Assembly (NCBI GenBank): GCA_910577115.1
Contig: CAJTMC010000079.1
Location: 1 to 9,278, forward strand
DNA: 9,278 nucleotides
Direction: 5' to 3'
Source: an uncultured Lachnospiraceae bacterium
GTDB taxonomy: Bacteria > Bacillota > Clostridia > Lachnospirales > Lachnospiraceae
Shown: one piece after another, positions 1 to 7,014 of the stretch
Layout: each line of letters starts with the position of its first letter
How positions within the stretch are numbered: the stretch's first letter is position 1
Position numbers and translations under genes: made by a program
Notes under the pieces: generated by a model
Databases searched by the model: none
What the model was told of the DNA's origin: nothing
The model's input: the letters and a program-made list of their open reading frames with translations, nothing else

Positions 1-167
1 CAAACGCGCCGCACATTTTGACTTATATGTCAATGGTTTTTGAAAACTTAACAAAAATGTTTTCTGGGATATGGAGGAAAGCAAAAAAGCAGAACATGAA
101 AAAAGAGCGGAAATTCGGGATTAAAGAGTTTCCGAGACCGCTCATTAAGAGAAATGGAGGTGACAAA
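1..167. other. Upstream stretch without a supported gene
   Basis: I see no convincing complete gene here. The helicase reading frame is open back to position 3 but has no good start before 168. Another frame stays open from 44 to a TAA at 122-124 and could be a decayed tail of an upstream gene, but a TGA at 41-43 in that frame prevents linking it to anything beyond the window. A small symmetric sequence TTGACTTATATGTCAA lies at 18-33 (5-bp arms) and could be an operator, with no further support. The helicase promoter is not obvious and may lie left of the window. Confidence 0.4.
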
Positions 168-2717
168 ATGATTTTGTTTTTAATTAATGAAAAAGATTCT
201 GAGAAAGAAGGAAACATAGTTTGTAATGTTTTTTCGGGAAAAATAAATGTTACAAAAACTGGAACTGTTTCAGGACAATATAAAAAAGCATGCGATGAAG
301 AAATTGAAGGGTTGTCATCCTTGTTTTCAGATTATGGTATTTACCGTATAGGCCAGAATATCGTTTCTGTAAGTTTGGAAAAATTGATGAATATGAAAGC
401 AGACACAATCATTTGGGGATATGAAAAAAATCAAAAAGTAGTAGTGATAAATAAAAAGAATAGAATTTCTTTAGATAATATTAGTTTGGAAAAGAACAAA
501 TTATTTATCATACATAATACTGATGTTATAAAAATTGAAGAAAAAAATCACTTATTCACGTGTGGAAATAGTACAATATGTCTAGTGAAAAATGAGCTTT
601 TTATGATATCAGCAGTTGTTGATAAGAAAGTCTTAAAACAGGTGATTTTTTCGAGAAGACCTAAAAATGAGATAGGTCTTGCAGATTTGTTTTTTGTTGA
701 AGAAAATGTAGACTTGTATTTGACGTGTGAAGATGTGAAAACACAAGTTGAGATACACCAGAATAGGAGACAACTACTGGCTGAACCCAATGTTTTGTAT
801 TTTGGTAGTATAGCAAAAGTTAATTCAGAGAAAACGGTACTTATTGACGGAGATTTGTATTATAGGGATTATACTTCAGAAAAAAAGGTTCAAGATTTTT
901 TTAAAACATTTGAGATGATATCAACTGGAACATACATAGTGCCAGTGAAGAATGTGTACTCTGTTGTTAAAAATATGATTGAATGCGGCTTTGAGGTGAT
1001 TTTTAATCAAAAGAAGCTGAATATATATGATGATGCTTTTAAAACAATTAAGGTGAGTTCTGGTATTGAATGGTTTGAATTGAGTGGAGATGTTCAATTC
1101 GATAATGATAGCATAAGGATTTCTGATCTGATAGGAAATCGAGACTTTTACATAGAAGGACAAAATCAAGTAATTCTTGTTCCAGAGAATATAAAATCCA
1201 TACTAGAGGTTTCGGATTTAGAAGGTCATATAGAAAAGACCCCGGAAAACTATGCTTTTTTAGTTGAGAATTCTAATAAAAACTTATTTGATGTTAGTGC
1301 ATTTAAACATATTTTTGATGTAGATACGGTATTAAAGCTGCCAGAAGACATGTTCGGTAGATTGTATGATTATCAATTTGATGGAATAGTATGGATGAAA
1401 TCGCTTATTATGCATGGTTATGGTGGGTGCTTGGCTGATGATATGGGGCTTGGTAAAACGATACAGATATTGTCATTGTTATCGGATGAAGATGTACATG
1501 ACAAATATGCCAGAGCCCTTATCCTTGTTCCAAGGACTTTACTAGGCAATTGGATTTCTGAATATGAAAAGTTTTTTTCGGATGTGCATAATATTGATAT
1601 TTATTATGGAGACAAGCGTCAGTTTTATGATGATGTAGATGTGTATATTACTACATATGGTATGTTAATAAGCGATTATGATAGCTTTATTGATAAGGAT
1701 TTTGATTTGATCATTCTGGATGAAGCACAAAGAATTAAGAATGTAGAATCAAAAACAAGGAAATTAATAAAAAAATTAAGCGTAGGCAAAGTGGTAATAG
1801 CTGCTACCGGTACACCATATGAAAATAATCTCAGTGAATTATGGAGTATAATGGATGTTGCAAATCCAGGGATGTTAGGTCCGTTTAAAAGTTTTTCTGA
1901 CAGGTATATGAATACAGATGACGAAGGTGTTATAGCCGAGCTTGGTAATAAAGTGTCTCCGTTTCTGCTGCGAAGGACTAAAGAAGAGGTATTGGAGTGT
2001 CTTCCACAAAAAAATATTGAGAATATTTATTGTATAATGGAATCTAGACAGCAGAAATTGTATAACGCAATGCTAATAAAAATAAAAAAAGACCTCAAAT
2101 CGATAAATGAACCTGGCACAAAAAAACTTCAAATGCTAAATGGATTGACCTTTTTGAGAGAAATATGTTGTCATCCTGGATTAATAAATGATAATCAATA
2201 TAAAAAATGCAAAGAATCAGCAAAACTGGATATAATAAAGGATCTCATAGAAGAAAGTATTGAGGTAAAAGAAAAAATAGTTATATTCAGCCAGTTCACT
2301 AGATTTTTAGGTTACATAGTGGAAATATTGGAAAGAGAACATATTGATTATTGTTATATTGATGGTCAGACCAGTAATAGGCAACAACAAATAGACGATT
2401 TTGCTTTAGAGGATAAAAAAGTATTTCTTATTAGCTTGAAAGCAGGAGGCTTTGGACTAAATTTGACCAATGCAAAGCGTGTAATCATAGCTGACCCATG
2501 GTGGAATCCTGCGGTTGAACGTCAGGCAGAGGACAGAATTTATAGAATCGGTCAAACAGAAGATGTTACTGTTTATCGTTTAATTGTAAAGAATTCTGTG
2601 GAAGAAAAAATAGACATATTAAAGAATGCAAAAGATGAAGTTGGCAATGTATTGTTTGAAAATGTACGGGATATGTCAGAATTAGATGCTGAACAAATAC
2701 TTAACTTATTTAAGTAG
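168..2717 (+). CDS. SNF2-family DEAD/DEAH-box helicase-like ATPase
   Basis: An 849-residue superfamily 2 ATPase of the SNF2 type, expected to be a cytosolic double-stranded-DNA translocase that remodels protein-DNA complexes rather than a classical unwinding helicase. Visible motifs: a Q-motif-like YDYQFDG near residues 400-406, Walker A DDMGLGKT (424-431), Ia ALILVPRTLLGNW (450-462), Walker B DEAQ (518-521), III TGTPYENN (547-554), V SLKAGGFGLNLT (756-767) and VI QAEDRIYRIGQ (786-796). All catalytic motifs look intact. The first 390 or so residues are a lysine-rich, probably beta-rich region I do not recognise, and there is no SWIM zinc-finger signature. I chose ATG 168 because GGAGG at 156-160 lies 7 nt upstream; the frame runs 50 codons further up without an equivalent site. 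The gene has its own terminator, so it is probably not part of the RiPP operon downstream. The substrate is unknown. Confidence 0.93.
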   Translation: MILFLINEKDSEKEGNIVCNVFSGKINVTKTGTVSGQYKKACDEEIEGLSSLFSDYGIYRIGQNIVSVSLEKLMNMKADTIIWGYEKNQKVVVINKKNRISLDNISLEKNKLFIIHNTDVIKIEEKNHLFTCGNSTICLVKNELFMISAVVDKKVLKQVIFSRRPKNEIGLADLFFVEENVDLYLTCEDVKTQVEIHQNRRQLLAEPNVLYFGSIAKVNSEKTVLIDGDLYYRDYTSEKKVQDFFKTFEMISTGTYIVPVKNVYSVVKNMIECGFEVIFNQKKLNIYDDAFKTIKVSSGIEWFELSGDVQFDNDSIRISDLIGNRDFYIEGQNQVILVPENIKSILEVSDLEGHIEKTPENYAFLVENSNKNLFDVSAFKHIFDVDTVLKLPEDMFGRLYDYQFDGIVWMKSLIMHGYGGCLADDMGLGKTIQILSLLSDEDVHDKYARALILVPRTLLGNWISEYEKFFSDVHNIDIYYGDKRQFYDDVDVYITTYGMLISDYDSFIDKDFDLIILDEAQRIKNVESKTRKLIKKLSVGKVVIAATGTPYENNLSELWSIMDVANPGMLGPFKSFSDRYMNTDDEGVIAELGNKVSPFLLRRTKEEVLECLPQKNIENIYCIMESRQQKLYNAMLIKIKKDLKSINEPGTKKLQMLNGLTFLREICCHPGLINDNQYKKCKESAKLDIIKDLIEESIEVKEKIVIFSQFTRFLGYIVEILEREHIDYCYIDGQTSNRQQQIDDFALEDKKVFLISLKAGGFGLNLTNAKRVIIADPWWNPAVERQAEDRIYRIGQTEDVTVYRLIVKNSVEEKIDILKNAKDEVGNVLFENVRDMSELDAEQILNLFK

Positions 2718-2721
2718 TAAT

Positions 2722-2765
2722 AAAAAGCTGTGAAGGAGATAAAGTTGCTTATTCACAGCTTTTTT
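2722..2765 (+). terminator. Intrinsic terminator after the SNF2 gene
   Basis: GCTGTGAA (2727-2734) pairs perfectly with TTCACAGC (2752-2759) around a 17-nt loop. The stem is extended by A-tract/T-tract pairing and followed by a T run (2760-2765). It starts 4 nt after the helicase stop codon. It separates helicase transcription from the promoter at 2802. Confidence 0.85.
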
Positions 2766-2801
2766 AATACGAATAGTAGTGCAAGAGTATATCGAATTAT
2801 C

Positions 2802-2830
2802 TTGACAAAGCCGGCCTATTTGCATATAAT
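2802..2830 (+). promoter_or_regulatory. Consensus sigma-A promoter of the RiPP operon
   Basis: TTGACA (2802-2807) and TATAAT (2825-2830) are exact consensus boxes with the ideal 17-nt spacer. Transcription should start near 2837, giving a leader of about 97 nt before the radical SAM start codon. The leader contains a 12-bp palindrome AAAATTAATTTT (2900-2911) and a few very short start-stop frames, but no riboswitch I recognise. Such a strong promoter suggests high or tightly repressed expression. Confidence 0.85.
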
Positions 2831-2933
2831 TTTAGGTAGATTAAAAAAGTGAGATGCTTGAAAACCATAGATTATGAGGATTTGAAGCAATGACTCAGGA
2901 AAATTAATTTTTAATCATGAGAGGATGAGCTGA

Positions 2934-4268
2934 ATGAGGGCAGAGATTACAGAGAAGTATTTGTATCGATGCTATGAGGATTTGGCTATACTATATGAGA
3001 AACATAACAACATCTATGTTTTGTTGGAGGATATATTTGCGGATATATTCTCTATTATGATGAATGAGGATGAAGATCAAGAATATATCATTCAGAAGAT
3101 TATGGAGATATATGATGTTGATTATGATACGATAAGCACCGATTTCAAAGAATTCTCTGAGCAGATAAATAGCTTGTTGGCAATACAGAATGTTGGTCAT
3201 CAGGCAAATGTCGATATAGATAATTATGACGAAACTGAAAATTATATATTTGACTTAATGGCAGAACGTCAGATTCCATTTACGGCGACTATCGAGATAA
3301 CAGATAGATGTAATTTGAAATGTTCTCATTGTTATAGAAGTCAAGAAACTTTGAATTTATGGAATGTCGAGAATTTTGAAAAGGCATTACAAGAATTAAA
3401 GACATTAGGTACGTTACATATTGTACTAGCTGGTTCAGAACCTATGATGCATCCGGATATTGTTAGAATTATTGAGCTGATTGGACAATATGGGTTTGTG
3501 TTAACAGTGCAGTCAAATGTAACTATGCTGAATGATAGTATATTATCAGCACTTAAAAAGTGTTCTGTTAAAATGGTTTTCGTCTCATTATATACAGATG
3601 ATGCAGCAATACATGAACAGATTACTGGAGTAAAAGGTAGTTATGAAAAGACAATATATGCAATAAAAACATTGACAGAGAATGGTTTTACTGTACGTGC
3701 AAGTGTTTCTATATTTGATGTCAATAGAGATCAGGTATATGCAGTAAATTCTTTGTGTAACAAGCTTGGTATTCATGCAGGTTATAATTTTAAAATTATA
3801 CCTGCCATAGCACCTGAAAAAGATACGGTTTCTCTTAATGCTTTTGATGAAGAGCGGATGTATGAGTATATTACATCTCCAGAACTCAGATTGTTCGAGG
3901 GTGCAATAAAAAGAAGTAAGGAAAAAGAGCAAATTATTCCGGAAAGATATTGTTCGACGGGGATAAGAAGCATTACTATTACGTACGATTTGAAGGTAGT
4001 TATATGTAATGCTTTTAGAAAAGAATGTGGATCTTTGCTTGATTCTAGTATTAGTGAAATTTGGAATGAGTCAGCTGAACTGACTCGTTGGAGAGAAAAA
4101 ATTTCAAAAGTAAATAGTAAATGTGCATCTTGTGATGCGTTCCAATATTGTGAGCCTTGCCCAGCCCATTACTATACTCAGACAGGTAATGATGATGAAA
4201 TAGATGCTATTACTTGTTCATATGGAAAGATGTTCAAGAATGTATGTGATAGGGCAAGAATGATTTAA
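2934..4268 (+). CDS. Radical SAM/SPASM peptide maturase with N-terminal PqqD-like RRE
   Basis: A 444-residue radical SAM enzyme, expected to use an S-adenosylmethionine-derived radical to form a crosslink or similar change in the peptide encoded next to it. Residues about 25-90 resemble the PqqD-like RiPP recognition element: LLEDIF, then a helix leading to MEIYDVDYDTISTDFKEF, the typical PqqD ending. This domain would grip the leader peptide. The [4Fe-4S]-binding motif is C126-x3-C130-x2-C133 (CNLKCSHCY), followed by AGSEPMMHP in place of the usual GGEP loop. The C-terminal SPASM region has C340, C358, C365, C397-x2-C400-x5-C406-x2-C409 and C428, enough for two auxiliary iron-sulfur clusters. 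ATG 2934 is preceded by GAGAGG at 2919-2924. The precursor gene follows after 51 nt. The chemistry (thioether, C-C or other) cannot be read from sequence. Confidence 0.93.
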   Translation: MRAEITEKYLYRCYEDLAILYEKHNNIYVLLEDIFADIFSIMMNEDEDQEYIIQKIMEIYDVDYDTISTDFKEFSEQINSLLAIQNVGHQANVDIDNYDETENYIFDLMAERQIPFTATIEITDRCNLKCSHCYRSQETLNLWNVENFEKALQELKTLGTLHIVLAGSEPMMHPDIVRIIELIGQYGFVLTVQSNVTMLNDSILSALKKCSVKMVFVSLYTDDAAIHEQITGVKGSYEKTIYAIKTLTENGFTVRASVSIFDVNRDQVYAVNSLCNKLGIHAGYNFKIIPAIAPEKDTVSLNAFDEERMYEYITSPELRLFEGAIKRSKEKEQIIPERYCSTGIRSITITYDLKVVICNAFRKECGSLLDSSISEIWNESAELTRWREKISKVNSKCASCDAFQYCEPCPAHYYTQTGNDDEIDAITCSYGKMFKNVCDRARMI

Positions 4269-4319
4269 GTCAATTATATTAGTAATAATATAAAATCTTA
4301 GTTAAAGGAGGAATGCAAC

Positions 4320-4415
4320 ATGAAGAAGACATACAAGAAGTCAGCTGTTAAGGTTATCAACGCAGTTGTAGTATGCGGAACATGCTGTACAGCCAATACA
4401 TACAAGACACAGTAA
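4320..4415 (+). CDS. Small Cys-containing RiPP precursor peptide (31 aa)
   Basis: A 31-codon gene with a very strong ribosome binding site, AAAGGAGG at 4304-4311, 8 nt before ATG 4320. The product starts with a basic MKKTYKKSAVKV leader, continues through a short Val-rich stretch and ends in CGTCCTANTYKTQ. The three cysteines are C19, C22 and C23; the tail is rich in Thr and carries one Tyr (28) and one Asn (26). Size, the Lys-rich MKKxYxx start and its position directly between a radical SAM/SPASM enzyme with an RRE and a methyltransferase are typical of RiPP precursors. I infer a leader of about 18 residues and a core from C19; no clear GG or other protease site is visible. Cysteine crosslinking (sactipeptide- or ranthipeptide-like) is plausible but unproven. 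I do not recognise the family. Most gene finders would miss it because of its length. Confidence 0.82.
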   Translation: MKKTYKKSAVKVINAVVVCGTCCTANTYKTQ

Positions 4416-4445
4416 TATGTCTTATGATTATATGGCTGGCCAGTT

Positions 4446-4491
4446 CAAAGAACCTCCTTTATCTGTATTTATAGATAAGGGAGGTTCTTTG
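4446..4491 (+). promoter_or_regulatory. RBS-sequestering hairpin before the methyltransferase
   Basis: Bases 4446-4467 pair with 4470-4491 along almost their whole length, including G-U pairs at 4458/4479 and 4465/4472, leaving a loop of only a few bases at the top. The right arm contains the GGAGG (4480-4484) that serves the methyltransferase ATG at 4492, so the folded mRNA hides that site. There is no T run after it, so it does not look like a terminator. Likely roles are lowering methyltransferase translation relative to the precursor and stabilising the 3' end of a precursor-containing mRNA. Confidence 0.8.
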
Positions 4492-5133
4492 ATGGGAAAT
4501 TTTGATAAATTTATAAATATATTGCTAGAGTATGAAGAGATGGTTCTTTCAAAGATAGAAAAAAAGCAGGGAATCGACTTTTCAGGACGCTATGTTGATG
4601 GAGCAATTAGATACAAGGATGCGCTTATTCATTATGAGACAATTAGAAAAAGACAGTTCAATAAAATAATGAGTGAGTATTATAAAGTTAATAGCAATCA
4701 AAATAAAAAAAGGATTATTGACTATGGTTCTGGCAAGGGTTATATGCTTTTTTTACTTGCACAGACAGGAAAATTTGATGAGATTTCAGGTATAGAAATA
4801 TTGCCAGAATTGTGTGAAATCTGTCGTGAAAATATGAAACATGTTGGATATCCTGAGATTTCAATTATTAATGATGATGCAAGAATATATACGGAAATAG
4901 ATAATTATAATGTTATATTCATGTTTAATCCTTTTCCGAGGGCGGCTATGTATGATGTCGTAAATCGTATTGATGAATCATTAAAGCGAAATCCTAGGGA
5001 AATGTGTATAATTTATGTTAATAATATACATGATGATTTAGTTGTTGAAAAGATTTGCGGTATGGAGAAGAAATGTGAAATGAACAATTTACCTAGATAT
5101 GGGTGTACATCTGCTATATATATTAACAAATAG
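4492..5133 (+). CDS. Class I SAM-dependent methyltransferase (RiPP tailoring)
   Basis: A 213-residue Rossmann-fold methyltransferase. Motif I is IIDYGSGKGYML, with D77, G79, G81 and G83 forming the SAM loop. GIEI with acidic E102 ends strand 2 and would hold the SAM ribose. FNPFP (145-149) occupies the motif IV position where N-methylases carry (D/N)PP(Y/F). The first 70 residues are helical and may cap the active site. ATG 4492 is chosen because GGAGG (4480-4484) is 7 nt upstream. The frame also extends back to an ATG at 4417, one base after the precursor stop, which would give 238 residues translated through the hairpin. Being third in the operon, its likely substrate is the modified precursor peptide; the atom methylated is unknown. 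A housekeeping small-molecule methyltransferase captured next to the cluster is the alternative. Confidence 0.85.
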   Translation: MGNFDKFINILLEYEEMVLSKIEKKQGIDFSGRYVDGAIRYKDALIHYETIRKRQFNKIMSEYYKVNSNQNKKRIIDYGSGKGYMLFLLAQTGKFDEISGIEILPELCEICRENMKHVGYPEISIINDDARIYTEIDNYNVIFMFNPFPRAAMYDVVNRIDESLKRNPREMCIIYVNNIHDDLVVEKICGMEKKCEMNNLPRYGCTSAIYINK

Positions 5134-5318
5134 ATAAAAAGTATTAATATGTGTGAAAAATAAAGGAATATTACAAAATTATTAGATTTAAATTGGCAAC
5201 GAAAACATTGTCTCAAGAACTATTGTAAGTTGTGATTTGCTCAATAACGGAGCTTCCTGTATACTTTAAAGAGTAAAGGGAATTGACTCAAAAGAATACC
5301 TCAAGTAAATTTAAATTA
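5134..5318. other. Intergenic stretch between the RiPP operon and the IS110 element
   Basis: No gene is supported here. A short open frame ends in LATKTLSQELL followed by TAA at about 5226-5228, but it has a stop close upstream and no start with a binding site, so it could at most be a decayed remnant. No clear terminator follows the methyltransferase. The left boundary of the IS110 element should fall near the right end of this stretch, close to the subterminal repeat at 5319. Confidence 0.5.
5237..5265 (+). promoter_or_regulatory. Possible promoter upstream of the IS110 transposase
   Basis: TTGCTC (5237-5242) and TATACT (5260-5265) are separated by 17 nt. The -10 box matches consensus at 5 of 6 bases, the -35 box only at 3. 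It lies outside the likely left end of the element, so if real it would be a host promoter that happens to face the transposase. Confidence 0.35.
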
Positions 5319-5364
5319 TTACTGACCCGACAGTTGGTAAAATCAAAAAACACAAGAGGTATTC
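5294..5364 (+). repeat. Inverted repeat covering the transposase RBS
   Basis: GAATACCTC (5294-5302) is the exact reverse complement of GAGGTATTC (5356-5364). The right arm contains GAGG (5356-5359), the ribosome binding site for the ATG at 5368. Transcripts entering from outside could fold this way and keep translation low, a known theme in insertion sequences. The arms are 9 bp with a 53-nt loop, so stability is modest. The left arm may lie just outside the element. Confidence 0.5.
5319..5327 (+). repeat. Left subterminal inverted repeat of IS110
   Basis: TTACTGACC, the exact reverse complement of the right copy at 7006-7014. It marks the left end of the element. Confidence 0.7.
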
Positions 5365-5367
5365 AAG

Positions 5368-6810
5368 ATGAATGTTAAAACAAAAAAAGCAAAAAAGCAA
5401 GTAAATGTGGAAAATCAGACAATTAATCTTTTGTCAAAAGAAGAACTGAGCAAGAAAATAGAGGTGGTAGAAAAAGAACTGAGATCCTATACCTGGCGGG
5501 AACTGGAAACAAACGGTAAGTTTGCCAAGAACGACAAACTCTCCTTCATTACTGATGACATGCTTATAGTAGGATGCGATATAGGCAGTGAGACTCATTA
5601 TATCAGGGCAATTGATGTCAGAGGAAGGGAATTAAGCCGTGGAGCATTTGAATTCAGCAATGATTCAGAAGGCTTTGAGAATGCCAAGGCATGGGTGCTG
5701 GCACTTGCGGCAAAAAATGATAAGAGACAGATAGTGCTGGGTCTTGAACCGACGGGCCACTACTGGTTTGCGTTGGCTGCATGGATGATTTCAAACGGAA
5801 TCAGCGTTGTCCAGGTAAATCCATATGCTGTAAAGCAGAGCAAAGAAATCGAAGATAACAGTCAGCTCAAGGATGACAGAAAAGATCCCAAACTGATTGC
5901 CAATCTTGTGAAAGATGGCAACTATGGAATGCCATATCTTCTGGAAAAAGTCTACGCAGATATGAGAAGGCTCTCCATGTTCAGGGGCCAGCTTACCGAA
6001 GACAGGATACGAAATATCAATCGTCTCCATCGGGAACTGAAAATCTATTTTCCGGAATACATGGACGCATTTGGAAAACTAGATGGTGCATTCACACTGG
6101 AAATACTGAACGTATCAGACATCCCATCGGATATCGCGGCACTGGGCGTGGAAGGCATAAAAAATATCTGGCATGACGCAAAGCTAAGAGGACGCGGTTA
6201 CAGCAGAGCCGGTGAGATTGTGAGTTACGCAAAGAAAAGTGTGGGGCTTAAGGATGGGGTTGGTGTAGGCAGGGAGGCAGTGAAATGGTATGCAGAACAG
6301 ATTCTGAAGTTGGATGAGCAGCTTGCAGCGGTTGAAAGTGCCTTGCACAAGAAATGCATGGAAATATCTTATGCAGAAAACATAATGGCAATCAATGGAG
6401 TAGGCGAAAACATACTGGCTGGAATACTGGCAGAGATGGGAGATGTCAGCAGGTTTGATGATGTGAAGGAAATCCAGAAGCTAAGCGGGATGGGTCTGGT
6501 AGCGTGCAGTTCCGGTAAGCATAAAGGACAAACAAAGATCAGCCACAGAGGACGCAAGAGGCTCCGGTACTGGTTGTTCCAGGCAGCAAAGTCAGCGGTG
6601 TCGCACGCAGATGAATACAAGCAGCTGCATGAGTATTACAAAACACGGATCAACAATCCATTGAAAAAGATGGAGTCACTGATTGTGATAGCCTGCAAGA
6701 TTCTAAGGGTGATTTACACCATACTGAAGACAGGGACAACTTATGATCCACAAAAGCTGTTGAAGGATATCAGGCGCCCGGCATCAGCACAGGCACCATT
6801 GGCAGCATAA
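5368..6810 (+). CDS. IS110-family transposase (DEDD recombinase)
   Basis: A 480-residue IS110-type recombinase that excises and inserts its element through a circular intermediate, guided by an RNA in characterised members. The RuvC-like DEDD domain is N-terminal: D71 in VGCDIGSETHY, E127 in GLEPTGHYW, then D170 and D173 in DDRKD. The C-terminal Transposase_20 domain has a helix-hairpin-helix-like INGVGENILAGILAEMGDV followed by LSGMGLVACSSGKHKG, where S381 or S382 is the expected catalytic serine. All key residues appear present, so the enzyme may be active. The start at 5368 follows GAGG at 5356-5359. The first 60 or so residues are a Lys/Glu-rich extension, which makes it somewhat longer than many family members. 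The noncoding DNA after the stop is rich in hairpins (candidate bridge RNA). Confidence 0.95.
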   Translation: MNVKTKKAKKQVNVENQTINLLSKEELSKKIEVVEKELRSYTWRELETNGKFAKNDKLSFITDDMLIVGCDIGSETHYIRAIDVRGRELSRGAFEFSNDSEGFENAKAWVLALAAKNDKRQIVLGLEPTGHYWFALAAWMISNGISVVQVNPYAVKQSKEIEDNSQLKDDRKDPKLIANLVKDGNYGMPYLLEKVYADMRRLSMFRGQLTEDRIRNINRLHRELKIYFPEYMDAFGKLDGAFTLEILNVSDIPSDIAALGVEGIKNIWHDAKLRGRGYSRAGEIVSYAKKSVGLKDGVGVGREAVKWYAEQILKLDEQLAAVESALHKKCMEISYAENIMAINGVGENILAGILAEMGDVSRFDDVKEIQKLSGMGLVACSSGKHKGQTKISHRGRKRLRYWLFQAAKSAVSHADEYKQLHEYYKTRINNPLKKMESLIVIACKILRVIYTILKTGTTYDPQKLLKDIRRPASAQAPLAA

Positions 6811-6835
6811 GAAACAAAACTATAAGTAACATAAT

Positions 6836-6991
6836 CCAGAACTCTGTCGAATGTCTGACAAAAGGCATCGGAGACTGGACAGGGTTCTGGAACAGAAACC
6901 CGTAAACGATGGAGTCCGAAACGGACTACATCTGCAAAGGACCAACAGGAAACAGTAGTGGTATAGCGTCCACTGAGTAAATCAGTACCAC
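6836..6991 (+). ncRNA. Candidate IS110 bridge RNA
   Basis: Three stems lie in the noncoding 3' end of the IS110 element. First, a 13-bp stem pairs 6836-6848 with 6878-6890, with one G-U pair and a smaller GTCT/AGAC pairing inside its loop. Second, an 11-bp hairpin pairs 6908-6918 with 6922-6932, with one mismatch and an AAA loop. Third, a hairpin joins ACTGA (6972-6976) to TCAGT (6982-6986), inside outer GTGGTA/TACCAC pairing (6958-6963 with 6986-6991). IS1111-type elements are known to encode their bridge RNA downstream of the transposase, which fits this location between the stop codon and the right subterminal repeat. Ends are approximate, and I could not identify the target- and donor-binding loops. 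Confidence 0.55.
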
Positions 6992-7005
6992 GACAGGTGA
7001 ATGCA

Positions 7006-7014
7006 GGTCAGTAA
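7006..7014 (+). repeat. Right subterminal inverted repeat of IS110
   Basis: GGTCAGTAA, the exact reverse complement of 5319-5327. It lies just after the hairpin-rich region and marks the right end of the element. Confidence 0.7.

Noticed and set aside
18..167. Helicase starting at the TTG at 18
   Set aside because: The ATG at 168 has GGAGG 7 nt upstream, while the earlier codons lack a suitable site and do not resemble SNF2 sequence.
168..2717. SNF2 gene as part of a known defence island such as DISARM
   Set aside because: No methylase, nuclease or other partner gene of those systems is visible nearby.
4374..4415. Methanobactin-like precursor (CGTC resembles the CGSC of methanobactin cores)
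   Set aside because: No MbnB/MbnC-type genes are present, and the maturase here is a radical SAM enzyme; the resemblance is only four residues.
4446..4491. Hairpin as an intrinsic terminator after the precursor gene
   Set aside because: No T run follows the stem; it leads directly into the methyltransferase start codon.
168..5133. SNF2 protein as a component of the RiPP system
   Set aside because: A terminator and a separate strong promoter lie between them, and no functional link is known.
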